NCBI RefSeq assembly: GCF_001586785.1
Contig: NZ_LUFH02000046.1
Coordinates: 1-46,474, forward strand
DNA from: Sphaerospermopsis aphanizomenoides BCCUSP55
Lineage (GTDB): Bacteria > Cyanobacteriota > Cyanobacteriia > Cyanobacteriales > Nostocaceae
DNA: 46,474 nt
Direction: 5' to 3'
Of the stretch, positions 34,267 through 43,347 are shown piece after piece. Within the stretch, counting starts at the first letter, position 1, and every line of letters begins with the position of its first letter. The position numbers and the translations under genes are program-made. The notes beneath the pieces are model-generated. The model did no database searches and was not told the origin of the DNA. It saw only the letters and a program-made list of their open reading frames with translations.

Positions 34267-34770
34267 CCCTGGCTTTTACTCCAACGTATACCTCAAAAGC
34301 AGCAATAAAATTTTGTTGCACTTTTAAAACGAAGTCCCTGTTAATTAGAGTTCAGTTTCCATAGAAATAATTCGTAATTAGTAATTCATATTAATGTGAT
34401 GCGAAAGCAAACTACATAATTGCGATTATGGTGGATTATTTGATTGCGAATTATTAGTTATCTAAGAAAAGCAGAGGTTTTTTATGTTAATTTGAGGGTT
34501 TGTATGTAAGTTTTTCGACATCTACAGCACTTTTGCAGTAAGTGAGGTACACTAATTTCAGAAGGTAGTTATAACGCCTAAAGTTCATCATTTATTGTAC
34601 CTTATCAATCTCGATTTTGCTGTATATACTCTACCAATTTGGTTGAAGAATTTTTAAAATCAAAGATTTAATAGTTTCCAATTAAAGGAAGTAGAATCTT
34701 CCTGTAATTCCCTTCTGCTTTCGTACTTCTGCCTTCTTTCTTTATTGTGTGCTGTTTTCAACCAAAAATT
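34267..34770. other. Intergenic, no gene seen
   Basis: Some 500 bp without a supported gene. It is AT-rich with short direct and inverted strings (AATTCGTAATTAGTAATTC-type near 34369 and GCGAATTATTAG near 34456). It should hold the promoter of the transglycosylase gene. Confidence 0.4.
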
Positions 34771-36687
34771 ATGAACATTACCAAAAAATGGATATTTGTT
34801 CTAGTTGTCATCACTTTCATTATCTACAATGTCACCGTGCAAGCTGCCAATAATAAATATGAAAATGGCAATTTACCTACTAGAATTGTAGAAGTTACCA
34901 ATGCTCAATCTCGATTACCTACCAACAAACTTTTACTACCAGACTGGAAGCAAATTTCTCTTAGTCAACTACCAGGAATCAATCAATCTGGTGCAATTGA
35001 TGGTAGTCCCTATAATCAAATATTAGGTTATGACTTGAGTCGAACTTGGAATATAGGAATGACTCCCGATGAATATTTGAAGTTAGGAGATATCAGTGAA
35101 GCATTGCAAGCAGAACAATTTTCTTTACAAGCTATTGCAGATATTACATCTACTGATTTGAACAACATCGCTTTGAGCGAATTTCCTCTAATTGAAGAAC
35201 AAACATTGAGTCATTTAGCTAAAGTTGTTCCTCAACTAGCTCAAACACCAGTCAAAGATATTCAACCTGTTGCTGCTTTACTACAAACCAAGGGAATTAA
35301 CCCAGCAAATTTAACATTATCTCAGGTAATTAAACAGTACCAAATTGGACAACTGCAACTGCAAGAAATTGAACTGTCAAAGTTTTCCCTGACTTCAATT
35401 CCCAATTTAGAAACAGTACCAATTCAAAATTTAACCAATTGGATGAATAGTTTTGTAAAAAACATTCCTGGACTGGGACAAGTACCTTTAGGATTGATGC
35501 CTAATCCTATCATTGAAATTGGTAATTTAGTCATGCGAATTGATGCAGTTTATGGAACAGCAGAAAATCACCGTCAACACACCATTTCTGGTTCTGACGT
35601 ACAAGGTTTTTCTGTACCCTGTACCCAAAAAGACTGTGCTTACGTAGAACTGGATAATTTGGAAAACATAGGAAAGAGCGATCGCTCATCTTTAGAAGGT
35701 AAGCAATGGATATCCGGTAAATACCAGGAAGTTGAGGGAGGTTGGGGGATACTCAAAGCAGTTAACAATGGACGAGAACCAACCGGACGTTTACCCTTTG
35801 GGAAAGCGTTTAAAGTGGTGGTAATGGAAGCAGATGAAACCACAGATACAGTAGATACTGCTTTATATTTTCGCTTCTGTGCTTGGAGGATGGGTTGCAC
35901 ACCTTATTTTATCGGTCCAATTCCGTTTTTCAGTTATAAGGTGAATGCGCTGATGTTTGTAGGTAATTTGGATAATGGGAATGAACAGAGTATAAATACT
36001 ACTTCTACACCAACAGGTGCAACAAGAGAAATAAGAAATAATCCTAATCAAAATAGCACAAATAGTCAAATTAATCCTTGCACATTTACCAGCATTAATC
36101 GTTCAATTACAGGTCAATCTTTTGATGGTGTTAATTTGCAAATGTTGGGAAATGCAATTGCTGAAATTGAAAGTGCTGGTAGTGGAGATTATCAAGCAGT
36201 TGGTGTGTATACCTGTGCGGATAATGGTTTAAATTGTGGTCGAGGACTGGGACGTTATCAGTTCATGAGTTATAACCCCTATGCAGTAAATTTGATAGTT
36301 GGTAAACCGGGAGGAGAAGAATTTCTTAATCAGGTAAGACAAGGTTATCAACCTACTGAAGCTGAATTATTTGAGTTTTTTCCTCCTGCGGATCAGGATA
36401 AGGCATTTATGGCTGATATTGCTAATAAAATTCAAGTAACTCAAGGTGAAATTGACCCTATTACTGGACAATTATTTACTGGTGAACGACTGATTGAACG
36501 AGTAGCGCAAAAGCATTTTGGTGGTGATAATAGCAAAGTTGATGCAAATAGTTCCGATGCTTTTGGTCGTCTTAGTCTTCAAGATTATGGCAGAACTGTT
36601 TTAGCTTTGTATAGTACTAATAACAGCGATAATGGAACTTTGACTTGTATTCCTAGTTTAACTTCGAGATACATTAATGATAATTAA
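34771..36687 (+). CDS. Secreted VirB1-like lytic transglycosylase-domain protein
   Basis: A 638-residue exported protein. The signal peptide MNITKKWIFVLVVITFIIYN ends near VQA/A. Residues about 60-230 are repeat-like helices (LSQLPGI, FSLQAIADI, LSEFPLIEE, LSKFSLTSI). A middle region holds cysteine pairs (VPCTQKDCAY, FRFCAWRMGCTPYF). The C-terminal ~180 residues form a lysozyme-like domain with the likely catalytic E467 in AIAEIESAGSGDY and the string GRGLGRYQFM. Such enzymes cut peptidoglycan so that a type IV secretion channel can pass. Together with the coupling protein and relaxase this supports a conjugative role. ATG 34771 gives a clean signal peptide, unlike the upstream in-frame ATG at 34747. 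Confidence 0.75.
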   Translation: MNITKKWIFVLVVITFIIYNVTVQAANNKYENGNLPTRIVEVTNAQSRLPTNKLLLPDWKQISLSQLPGINQSGAIDGSPYNQILGYDLSRTWNIGMTPDEYLKLGDISEALQAEQFSLQAIADITSTDLNNIALSEFPLIEEQTLSHLAKVVPQLAQTPVKDIQPVAALLQTKGINPANLTLSQVIKQYQIGQLQLQEIELSKFSLTSIPNLETVPIQNLTNWMNSFVKNIPGLGQVPLGLMPNPIIEIGNLVMRIDAVYGTAENHRQHTISGSDVQGFSVPCTQKDCAYVELDNLENIGKSDRSSLEGKQWISGKYQEVEGGWGILKAVNNGREPTGRLPFGKAFKVVVMEADETTDTVDTALYFRFCAWRMGCTPYFIGPIPFFSYKVNALMFVGNLDNGNEQSINTTSTPTGATREIRNNPNQNSTNSQINPCTFTSINRSITGQSFDGVNLQMLGNAIAEIESAGSGDYQAVGVYTCADNGLNCGRGLGRYQFMSYNPYAVNLIVGKPGGEEFLNQVRQGYQPTEAELFEFFPPADQDKAFMADIANKIQVTQGEIDPITGQLFTGERLIERVAQKHFGGDNSKVDANSSDAFGRLSLQDYGRTVLALYSTNNSDNGTLTCIPSLTSRYINDN

Positions 36688-37031
36688 AGCATTGGTAATT
36701 AGATTATGAAATACAGCATAAGTCAGTATTTACGAATCATAAAATCAAGACGCTTAATATTTAATATCGTAGCTTTATTGATTGCTTTAAAAAAGGTGAT
36801 TTTTAAGCATCCAGCCGTTAACTAACAGTTAATATCTACGCGAGCAACAAAATGTATTAAAAAACAAATACTCCGGCTTTTTATGTCTCTCATCAACTCT
36901 TTTTTAATGGTGTAAAATTATGTTTTATAACCAACTTGTCTATCTATATTTGTAAGCTGTTAGCGTAGCCATTAACTGATTACTGATGGCTGAATACTTA
37001 CGGTGATTTTGTATTGAGTAAGGTGGTTTAT
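36688..37031. other. Intergenic with dispersed repeat
   Basis: No gene seen. It contains the repeat copy at 36957-37002 and a GCATCCAGCCGTTAACTAAC string of the same kind as at 886-915. AGGTGG at its right end is the ribosome site of the next gene. Confidence 0.45.
36957..37002. repeat. Dispersed intergenic repeat, copy B
   Basis: Matches 1039-1094 but without the 10-bp insertion. Reads GCTGTTAGCGTAGCCATTAA at the left and CTGAATACTTAC at the right. Confidence 0.6.
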
Positions 37032-37757
37032 ATGACTAATTCATCTAGCAAATCTATATCTTCAGAACCAAACAAAAAGCAAAAACCTGATAGTAATTTG
37101 CATTCAGAAAAGGGATTTGAGCAAGCAATAGCAGAAAAAGAAGATGTTTCTTTATCAGCTTCTTTTACTCAGTCTACACCACTTAAAACAACAGCATATC
37201 AATTACCAGAACCTTCTATGAGAATACGTTACGGAGTGCATTGGTTTCGCATTGGTTTCAGTATATTTTTGCTGCTTTCTATGATTTTGAGTTTGGTAGG
37301 GTGTAGTTTAAATGCTGCAACTGTGAATTGGAAAAAAGCGGTTGATGTTGTTTCTACTCCTGTTTTAGAACAAGTGATTAGAGACAATACAGAATTAAAT
37401 ACCAAAGCTGCTGCTGAAAATATACTGGTTTGGGATGTGGGAGTAAAAGATGGGAATTTCAGACTTTTTAATTTTAATACTCCAGAAGTTTGTGGTGCTT
37501 TGGGTTGTCTGTATGCTGGTTATTGGTTTAAACAAAATCAACTTACACAGGTATTTTTGAGTTATCTAAATCCAAGTTTACCACCAGGAAAGCAATTATC
37601 ATTCGTAGGAGAAACAACGAATCAATCTTTACCTTGTATTAAGGTACTGCAAGCAGAAAAACAGCAGTTACGGCAATTAAATTACTGTTTTAATGGTAAT
37701 CGTTATCAAGTTGCAGATAGTCAACTTTTGGCTACTATGAATAAATCAGCTAAATAA
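37032..37757 (+). CDS. Hypothetical single-span membrane protein
   Basis: A 241-residue protein. Residues 1-65 are polar and likely cytoplasmic (S/K/E-rich). A single membrane segment (about 73-96, FRIGFSIFLLLSMILSLVGC) follows, then an outside domain with cysteines (VCGALGC, LPCIKV, LNYCF). The LVGC string is lipobox-like but lies at residue 90, too far inside for a signal peptide. ATG 37032 has AGGTGG seven bases before; a TTG at 37014 is less likely. It lies 345 bp after the transglycosylase gene on the same strand and may be a part of the transfer channel, which is context inference. Confidence 0.6.
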   Translation: MTNSSSKSISSEPNKKQKPDSNLHSEKGFEQAIAEKEDVSLSASFTQSTPLKTTAYQLPEPSMRIRYGVHWFRIGFSIFLLLSMILSLVGCSLNAATVNWKKAVDVVSTPVLEQVIRDNTELNTKAAAENILVWDVGVKDGNFRLFNFNTPEVCGALGCLYAGYWFKQNQLTQVFLSYLNPSLPPGKQLSFVGETTNQSLPCIKVLQAEKQQLRQLNYCFNGNRYQVADSQLLATMNKSAK

Positions 37758-37807
37758 CAGTTTTTATTATTCAATAAACCACGTCTATGTCTGGGTTTTA
37801 TAACTAG

Positions 37808-37840
37808 AAATCTACCATAGTGTTTGACTACAGTAGATTT
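37808..37840. terminator. Bidirectional hairpin terminator
   Basis: AAATCTAC (37808-37815) pairs with GTAGATTT (37833-37840), with an inner TAGT/ACTA pair around GTTTG. It lies between convergent genes at 37032 and 37874 and can end both. Confidence 0.75.
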
Positions 37841-37873
37841 TCTATTCAAAACAGATGATTCAATAGCATTAAA

Positions 37874-38959
37874 CTACTCATCATCGTCTTCAAAAACGAG
37901 ATCATCATCGTCCAACTCGTTTTCTAAATCATCATCTTCATCCAGGAAATCATCATCATCTTCAACCACTTGAATTTTCCGGGGTGGTTTAGTTGCAGTT
38001 TTGGATTTACGGACAGTTTGAGTTTTGCTTTTATTCTTGTTTGGTGGTAGCACTTCCACCTCTACAGAAGTTGATTCTCCTGGTAAAGCAGGTAAAGATT
38101 GTGGTTCATTGAAACCAGCGATCGCATCATGTTGTTGCCAAACTAAACTTTTAGCAGCGGGTTTACCTAAATACAGTTGTGGGAAATTTTCAACTGTGGG
38201 TTTGGTGTAAGCTACAGTTTTACAACAATTATGTTTATTCTTACCTTCACCTTCTTTAACTGCTTTAAACTCAACTTCCAGCACACCTAAACTGCGCCAT
38301 TTATCACTTTTACCGCTAAATGGTACTTGGAAATAATCAGCAAAGGTTTTTTCTAAGGAACGATAAAACTCCTCACGTACTGATTTAAAACTCCAAAGAG
38401 CCACATTTTTAAATCGGACTACAATAGGAGTAGTATGTAATGGTTTGTTTTTGTCATCCAGAAACATAATTGCGTGTTCTGAACAGACATCCATTGTTCT
38501 TTTATCCAGACTATTTCTGTAGTCATCATAAAGTCCAACAAACGAACCACCCACATCTTCCACATCTGATTTATAGCGGATATATTCTGGTGCAAAAGCT
38601 AAAACCAGTAACCGACCTTCAGTAATTAATAATCCGGTAACATCTTCAGTTAAAGTGACAGTAGTTAAGTCATCTTCTGTTGGCATTTCTATCCAACCAG
38701 CTTTTTCTAATTGGTCTTCTGGAATCAAAAGTCCAGCAGGTTTATCGTTAACAACAATGCCATAGGGAAGAAGTGGTTTACGAACTTGGTTATAATTATC
38801 ATCAAATAGTTCTGGGTCTATTTCAAATTCTTCTCCTTCAAAGTCATAAGCATCCGTGTCATTTGGTTTAGCTTTTGAAGTTTTAGGTTGAGAAGCAGTG
38901 GTTTTTGTGCTAGATTGATTAGGGCGATGAGAGTTGTTTGTAGCTCTTGATTTAACCAT
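37874..38959 (-). CDS. Hypothetical protein with acidic tail (DUF5895-like?)
   Basis: A 361-residue protein. Residues 1-35 are basic and T/S/K-rich. Residues 45-270 form a globular domain (LLPYGIVVNDKPAGLLIPEDQLEKAGW split over 62-88, LTEDVTGLLITEGRLLVLAF, VRFKNVALWSF). The last ~45 residues are almost all D and E with a few L/F. It may belong to the cyanobacterial DUF5895 group, a recollection that I could not test. A role with single-stranded DNA or nucleoprotein is thinkable, since an acidic tail after a globular core is the layout of SSB-like proteins. No partner gene is clear. One HIP1 site lies in the gene. Confidence 0.6.
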   Translation of the reverse strand: MVKSRATNNSHRPNQSSTKTTASQPKTSKAKPNDTDAYDFEGEEFEIDPELFDDNYNQVRKPLLPYGIVVNDKPAGLLIPEDQLEKAGWIEMPTEDDLTTVTLTEDVTGLLITEGRLLVLAFAPEYIRYKSDVEDVGGSFVGLYDDYRNSLDKRTMDVCSEHAIMFLDDKNKPLHTTPIVVRFKNVALWSFKSVREEFYRSLEKTFADYFQVPFSGKSDKWRSLGVLEVEFKAVKEGEGKNKHNCCKTVAYTKPTVENFPQLYLGKPAAKSLVWQQHDAIAGFNEPQSLPALPGESTSVEVEVLPPNKNKSKTQTVRKSKTATKPPRKIQVVEDDDDFLDEDDDLENELDDDDLVFEDDDE

Positions 38960-39480
38960 TGGATTGTATAAATAGGATTGTCCAATGTCTGAGGCGTTAG
39001 CCTCAAAATTTAGTTCTTTATTGTTAATTTATAGTGTGTGATTTCAAGCATAATATTGCCGCAACGGCAAGGTGATGGTTGAAAATAGCAACGGCAAGAT
39101 GATGGTTGAAAAATAGATGCAATTAAATCTTTAACTCAACAATCATTCAAGCTGGGTGAAACCGAAAAATTTTTATCAATGCTGAAAAATTACGGCAACA
39201 TCAAGTTAGAAAATTCTCATTGCGGCAAGGTTATGGTTGAAATGGATGTTGTCAGTGCCATTAAACTCATGTCATCATGAACCTTATGGCAACTAATGTG
39301 GCAAGGTTATGGTTGAAAAGACGGCAATTTTTTTGCCTGAAATCATAGATCATTATGGATTTATTTAAAACATATAATATTTCTTACAAATTCACTTTTT
39401 AATGTGAAAATATTAAGTAGAACCAACAAATTAAAGTAGAGAAACTGAGATTGAAATAACTATTCTTAGTGTAGCGTTTT
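38960..39480. other. Intergenic region with 19-bp motif copies
   Basis: No gene seen. It holds four copies of a 19-bp motif described separately and an AT-rich right part with the promoter region of the Rpn-like gene. Confidence 0.5.
39066..39318 (+). repeat. Four direct copies of a 19-bp motif
   Basis: GGCAAG(G/A)T(G/T)ATGGTTGAAA occurs at 39066-39084, 39093-39111, 39224-39242 and 39300-39318. Spacing is 27, 131 and 76 bp, so it is not a CRISPR. All copies have the same orientation. They may be iterons, regulator sites or ends of a small element. The region lies between divergent genes. Confidence 0.75.
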
Positions 39481-40455
39481 ATGAACAAAAATGAAATTAA
39501 TGCGAATTACGATGAATCCTGGAAAGAAGCATTAAACAATTATTTTGATAGTTTTCTATCATTCTTCTTTCCTGGGGTTTATGAAGCAATTGACTGGACA
39601 CAAAAACCTGAATCACTTGATAAAGAACTGCAAGAAATTACTGGGTTATCAGAAACAGAAACAAGAATTGCAGATAAACTTTACAAAGTGTGGCTATTGG
39701 ACAAACAACAGATATGGATTTTAATTCATATTGAAGTCCAAAGTCATTATGACGCGAATTTTGCACAACGGATGTACATTTATAATTACCGTGCCTTTGA
39801 TCTTTACCATCAATTTGTCGTGGGTTTAGCAATTTTAGGAGACACAAGTTCCACTTGGCGACCAAACAGTTATCATCAAGCTATGTTGGATTGCGAATTA
39901 AGTTTGAAGTTCCCCATTGCCAAACTTCTAGACTATGAATCACGGTGGACTGAATTAGAAGCCAGCAATAATCCCTTTGCTATCATAGTAATGGCACATT
40001 TAAAAACCAAAGCAACCACTGGTAATTTATCAGAACGGGAACAATGGAAATGGGTATTAATTAGAGGACTTTATGAGCGTGGCTTGACAAGAGAACAAAT
40101 TGTTAAACTCTTCAAAATCATTGATAGAATGATGACATTACCAAAAGAATTGCAACGAGGATTAGTAACTAAAATCAAACATTTAGAGGAGGAAAAGAAA
40201 ATGCCATTCATTAGTCCCACAGAAGAACTTGCAATGGAACGGGGTGAACAAAAAGGAATACAACAGGGAATACAACGAGAACAGCAACTCATTATCCGAC
40301 TATTAAATCGGCGCGTTGGCGAAATTGAATCATCATTAATTGATACAATTCGTATCTTAGACATTGACCAATTAGAATCACTAGGTGAAGCACTCTTAGA
40401 TTTTTCCTCTGTGACTGATTTAGAACAATGGTTACAAAATAAACCAGAGTCTTAG
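39481..40455 (+). CDS. Rpn/YhgA-type nuclease-family protein with DUF4351
   Basis: A 324-residue protein of the recombination-promoting nuclease/putative transposase group. The N-terminal PD-(D/E)XK domain begins DESWKEALNNYFDSFLSFFFP, and has WILIHIEVQSHYDANFAQRMYIYNYR in segments, where E in HIEVQ with the following Q are the usual active-site residues. A helical middle (KWVLIRGLYERGLTREQI) follows. The C-terminal segment (LIIRLLNRRVGEI...LDIDQLESLGEALLDF) is the DUF4351 domain common in cyanobacteria. Such genes are frequent in filamentous cyanobacteria, and some homologues promote RecA-independent recombination. A hairpin follows. Confidence 0.9.
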   Translation: MNKNEINANYDESWKEALNNYFDSFLSFFFPGVYEAIDWTQKPESLDKELQEITGLSETETRIADKLYKVWLLDKQQIWILIHIEVQSHYDANFAQRMYIYNYRAFDLYHQFVVGLAILGDTSSTWRPNSYHQAMLDCELSLKFPIAKLLDYESRWTELEASNNPFAIIVMAHLKTKATTGNLSEREQWKWVLIRGLYERGLTREQIVKLFKIIDRMMTLPKELQRGLVTKIKHLEEEKKMPFISPTEELAMERGEQKGIQQGIQREQQLIIRLLNRRVGEIESSLIDTIRILDIDQLESLGEALLDFSSVTDLEQWLQNKPES

Positions 40456-40466
40456 ATTAAGCAAGA

Positions 40467-40495
40467 ACCCCACTTTTTATGAACTACTGTGGGGT
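40467..40495 (+). terminator. Hairpin after Rpn-like gene
   Basis: ACCCCAC (40467-40473) pairs with GTGGGGT (40489-40495) 11 bases after the stop of the Rpn-like gene. No clear T-run follows, so it is a weak terminator candidate. Confidence 0.5.
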
Positions 40496-40601
40496 AACAT
40501 TGACAAAAAAATCATCCCTAAAAAAATACTTGTGTCAGTAGAGAAATATCACCCTGACAATTTGGTAAGTAACATTGACAAAAAAATCATCCCTAAAAAA
40601 A
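40494..40601 (+). repeat. Two perfect 33-bp direct repeats before coupling-protein gene
   Basis: The same 33 bases, beginning GTAACATTGACAAAAAAATC, stand at 40494-40526 and 40569-40601, 75 bp apart. Each holds TTGACA, a consensus -35 box. Either a duplicated promoter region of the coupling-protein gene, or paired binding sites seven helical turns apart. Confidence 0.85.
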
Positions 40602-40672
40602 ATATCCAAAAGGTCAATACCCGAACTGTACCGTGATCACTAAAATTGCTGGTAAACCCACACGCAACTGCC

Positions 40673-42538
40673 ATGAACCCTTACCAGCAAAACTTACCAA
40701 ACCACCATTTCACCACTCAAACAGCACTAACTAACCTACCATCCTACCAACCGACACTAGCCAGTATTGACTTCAGTAAATTCCTGCAACAGTACAACAA
40801 CCCCCAAGGCTGGACAATGATAGGTGGACTACTGGTAGTCCTAATTCTGCTGCAAATCAGTGGTACTGGTAAAGGTAAAATCACCACTGGTAAAGTCTGC
40901 GGTATCAGTGAAAAACTAGCAGCTACTAACCTCGCACTCAAGCAAATCAAAGAACACAAACACAATAAAGTTACCCTGTGGTCTGGTACACCCCGTTACT
41001 GGGCAAAAGGTAAGTGGCGGGGTTTAATGGCTAACCTCCAAACCATGCTGGGTGCTGCACCTACAGTTTGGTTTCCCAACGCTGAACGGGGAACACTGGT
41101 AATAGGTGCGCCTGGATCGGGAAAAACTTACTCAACCATTGACCGGATGCTAGAAAGTGCCATGCAGCAAGGGTTTCCGATTATACTTTACGACAAGAAG
41201 GGGGACCAAATGCGACTCCACGCACCTTTAGCTGCAAGATATGGCTACAAAGTGCGAGTATTTGCCCCCGGTGAAGCATTTAGCGGTGTTATCAATCCTC
41301 TTGATTATATGCGTGATGCACGGGATGGGGTAATGGCTGGGGAAATTGGTCAAGTCATTAACCGCAATGCTGCTAGTGGTGGTAAAAGTGACGAATTCTT
41401 TGCTAAAGCTGGGGATTTGTTAGCAAAAGCATTATTACAGTTAGTCAAAGGTTCACCTTACCCAGATATAGCGATGTTGTATGCAGTGTTGCGGTTGCCA
41501 AAATTAGTACAACGTCTTGATCATGCAGTACAATCTAAACGCTTAGATGAATGGGTAGCAACTTCGTTTATTCAATTTTTGAGTGCTAAGGACGCAGAAA
41601 AGACCGTTTCCGGGATTTTAACCACAGCCGCAGGTACTTTCTCATCTTTTATTCAAGCTGATTTGTTGCGGGCATTCATCGGTAAATCGGATATTCCTAC
41701 TCAGCTATCGGGTAGAGAAATGGTAGTATTCAAGCTGGATGATGAACGCCGCAGTGTAGTCGGTCCCTTGTTAGCAGCTGCAATGCACTTAATGATTGTC
41801 GGTAATTTGAGTCGTCCCCGTAAAGACCCGTTGATTATTTCTTTGGATGAATTACCATCAATTAAGTTAGACCGACTGCCACAATGGATTAATGAATATC
41901 GTTCCAATGGTGCTTGCTTTATCTTGGGTATTCAAAGTTTAGAGCAGCTTTACGATATCTATGGCGATAAAATGGGGAGTGCCATTGCCTCGGCTTGTAG
42001 TACCCATGTTTTATTTAATCCTGGTAATTACAAAACAGCAGAGGATTACTCAAAACGTTACGGTGAAAAAGAAGTATTAATTAAAAATCGTACCACAGGG
42101 CGTTCTTTGGGGGGACAAATGAGCCGTTCCATAAGTTGGAGTGAGAATTTACAAAAAATGCCTGTTATCAGTGCCGATGAAATTCTCAAGTTTCCCCAAG
42201 GTAAATGTGTAATTACAAGTCCTGGTTACGGTTCAGGAGGACAAGCATCAATTCCTTATCCTTTAATTATTCCTGTGTCGAAAACAGATGAAAAACGAGC
42301 TAAAGAAAGTGAAAATCTTTGGGATAAACAAGTGAGACCTGCGTTAGAAAGTCAAGTGACAATTCCTGATATTAAAATGTTGACACAGGCATTGTATGAC
42401 CGCATTGAGGAAGCAGGAAGGATGTTGCCATTACCAGAGGAAGATGTGGCGACAGTACAGGAGTCTAATAATCATCAAGAACCTGATGTTTTGGAGAATT
42501 TTGTACCACGAGTTTATCAAACTCCAGGGTTACAATGA
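40673..42538 (+). CDS. VirD4/TraG-like conjugative coupling protein
   Basis: The type IV coupling protein that feeds the relaxase-DNA complex to the transfer channel. The 621 residues contain a short N-terminal membrane segment (about 43-60, MIGGLLVVLILLQISG), Walker A VIGAPGSGKTYST (about 143-155), Walker B PLIISLDELPS (about 385-395) and the conserved YDKKGDQMR and FLSAKDAEKTVSGIL strings. Length is typical. ATG 40673 is chosen; a TTG at 40646 is in frame, but neither has a good ribosome site. Together with MobC, relaxase and the VirB1-like protein it makes self-transfer or mobilization likely. No VirB4 or VirB6-type gene is seen in the window. Confidence 0.92.
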   Translation: MNPYQQNLPNHHFTTQTALTNLPSYQPTLASIDFSKFLQQYNNPQGWTMIGGLLVVLILLQISGTGKGKITTGKVCGISEKLAATNLALKQIKEHKHNKVTLWSGTPRYWAKGKWRGLMANLQTMLGAAPTVWFPNAERGTLVIGAPGSGKTYSTIDRMLESAMQQGFPIILYDKKGDQMRLHAPLAARYGYKVRVFAPGEAFSGVINPLDYMRDARDGVMAGEIGQVINRNAASGGKSDEFFAKAGDLLAKALLQLVKGSPYPDIAMLYAVLRLPKLVQRLDHAVQSKRLDEWVATSFIQFLSAKDAEKTVSGILTTAAGTFSSFIQADLLRAFIGKSDIPTQLSGREMVVFKLDDERRSVVGPLLAAAMHLMIVGNLSRPRKDPLIISLDELPSIKLDRLPQWINEYRSNGACFILGIQSLEQLYDIYGDKMGSAIASACSTHVLFNPGNYKTAEDYSKRYGEKEVLIKNRTTGRSLGGQMSRSISWSENLQKMPVISADEILKFPQGKCVITSPGYGSGGQASIPYPLIIPVSKTDEKRAKESENLWDKQVRPALESQVTIPDIKMLTQALYDRIEEAGRMLPLPEEDVATVQESNNHQEPDVLENFVPRVYQTPGLQ

Positions 42539-42616
42539 TAGAAAGTTGGTGGATTTTACAAAGCTATAGGACTTTTACAAAACTATAGGATACTTTGCCT
42601 ATTTTATCAACTTTAA

Positions 42617-42946
42617 TCAAGCAACTCCATATTTGGTGTAAGGACGTTTGTATGGGGGATGCAAGCCTAAAACAATATCTGTAGCTGGAACTCCTCTTTC
42701 CACCAACTCTTGAGCAATATCAGCTTCTGTCATATTGTGCTGAATCCAGATTTTGTTGTCTTTAATATCTAAATGAATGTAACAGGCATAAATGCGGTTT
42801 AAATCTTCCCAACCAACATCGAGAAGTTGATAATGATCATGTTCTGAATCAAAAATGAGTTGACATTCAATATTTGAATCATTTGGGGTAGCATGGGCGG
42901 TTAATAATTCCCGGATAATTTGACGATATTTATCTAGTTTGTCCAT
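42617..42946 (-). CDS. xisI: XisI-family protein
   Basis: A 109-residue protein of the XisI family, named for a factor that controls excision of the Anabaena fdxN element during heterocyst formation. Conserved strings: YRQIIRELLTAHA, DHYQLLDVGWEDLNRIYACYIHLDI, KIWIQHNMTEADIAQELVERGVP and DIVLGLHPPYKR. The start overlaps the XisH stop by 13 bp, so the two are translated together. XisHI pairs are widespread and multi-copy in filamentous cyanobacteria, so a role in excision here is not proven; no XisF-type recombinase is seen. Confidence 0.95.
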   Translation of the reverse strand: MDKLDKYRQIIRELLTAHATPNDSNIECQLIFDSEHDHYQLLDVGWEDLNRIYACYIHLDIKDNKIWIQHNMTEADIAQELVERGVPATDIVLGLHPPYKRPYTKYGVA

Positions 42947-43347
42947 GCGATTATCTCCTCTGTATCGGGTTTATATGCTATTATTTTTAAGGCATACTTT
43001 GAAATTGCTGCTTGAGTAAAACGCTCCTGAAAAAAAGTATTAAAAATATCAATAGGAACGGCTAAATAGAGGACACGCTCTGGCTCTGTCATTTCCAAGG
43101 CAAGGCGATAATTAAGAAACTGACCTAGCGCATTATGAAAATCAGTAATTGCGGAAGTATTGATAAAGCTTTTAACTTCTACCGCAATTTTTTGGTCATC
43201 TTTTTCAGCCGCAAATACTTTTTCAGCAGCCAAATCAATTTCTAGTTTAACACGGTCAATCCGAATGATTAATGGGTCGCCTGTAATAGTCCATCCGTCT
43301 TTAATTAAAGCTTGCTTAACGGCTTCGTGGAATAAGTCTTTGGCCAT
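42934..43347 (-). CDS. xisH: XisH-family PD-(D/E)XK nuclease-fold protein
   Basis: A 137-residue protein of the XisH family. Starts MAKDLFHEAVKQALIKDGW. The nuclease core has D38 (LEIDLAAEK), E57 and K59 (IAVEVKSF), all intact, then HNALGQFLNYR. ATG 43347 is the family start; a TTG at 43374 would add nine residues without a ribosome site. It overlaps xisI. It is known in Anabaena as needed for fdxN element excision with XisF and XisI. Here it may have a different target, or act as a selfish or toxin-like pair. Confidence 0.95.
   Translation of the reverse strand: MAKDLFHEAVKQALIKDGWTITGDPLIIRIDRVKLEIDLAAEKVFAAEKDDQKIAVEVKSFINTSAITDFHNALGQFLNYRLALEMTEPERVLYLAVPIDIFNTFFQERFTQAAISKYALKIIAYKPDTEEIIAWTN

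Noticed and set aside
37302-37304. Lipobox cysteine (LVGC) in the 241-residue membrane protein
   Set aside because: It is about 90 residues from the start after a polar region, so it is not a signal peptide cleavage site.
39066-39318. A small CRISPR array
   Set aside because: Only four 19-bp units, spacing irregular (27, 131, 76 bp), no cas gene nearby.
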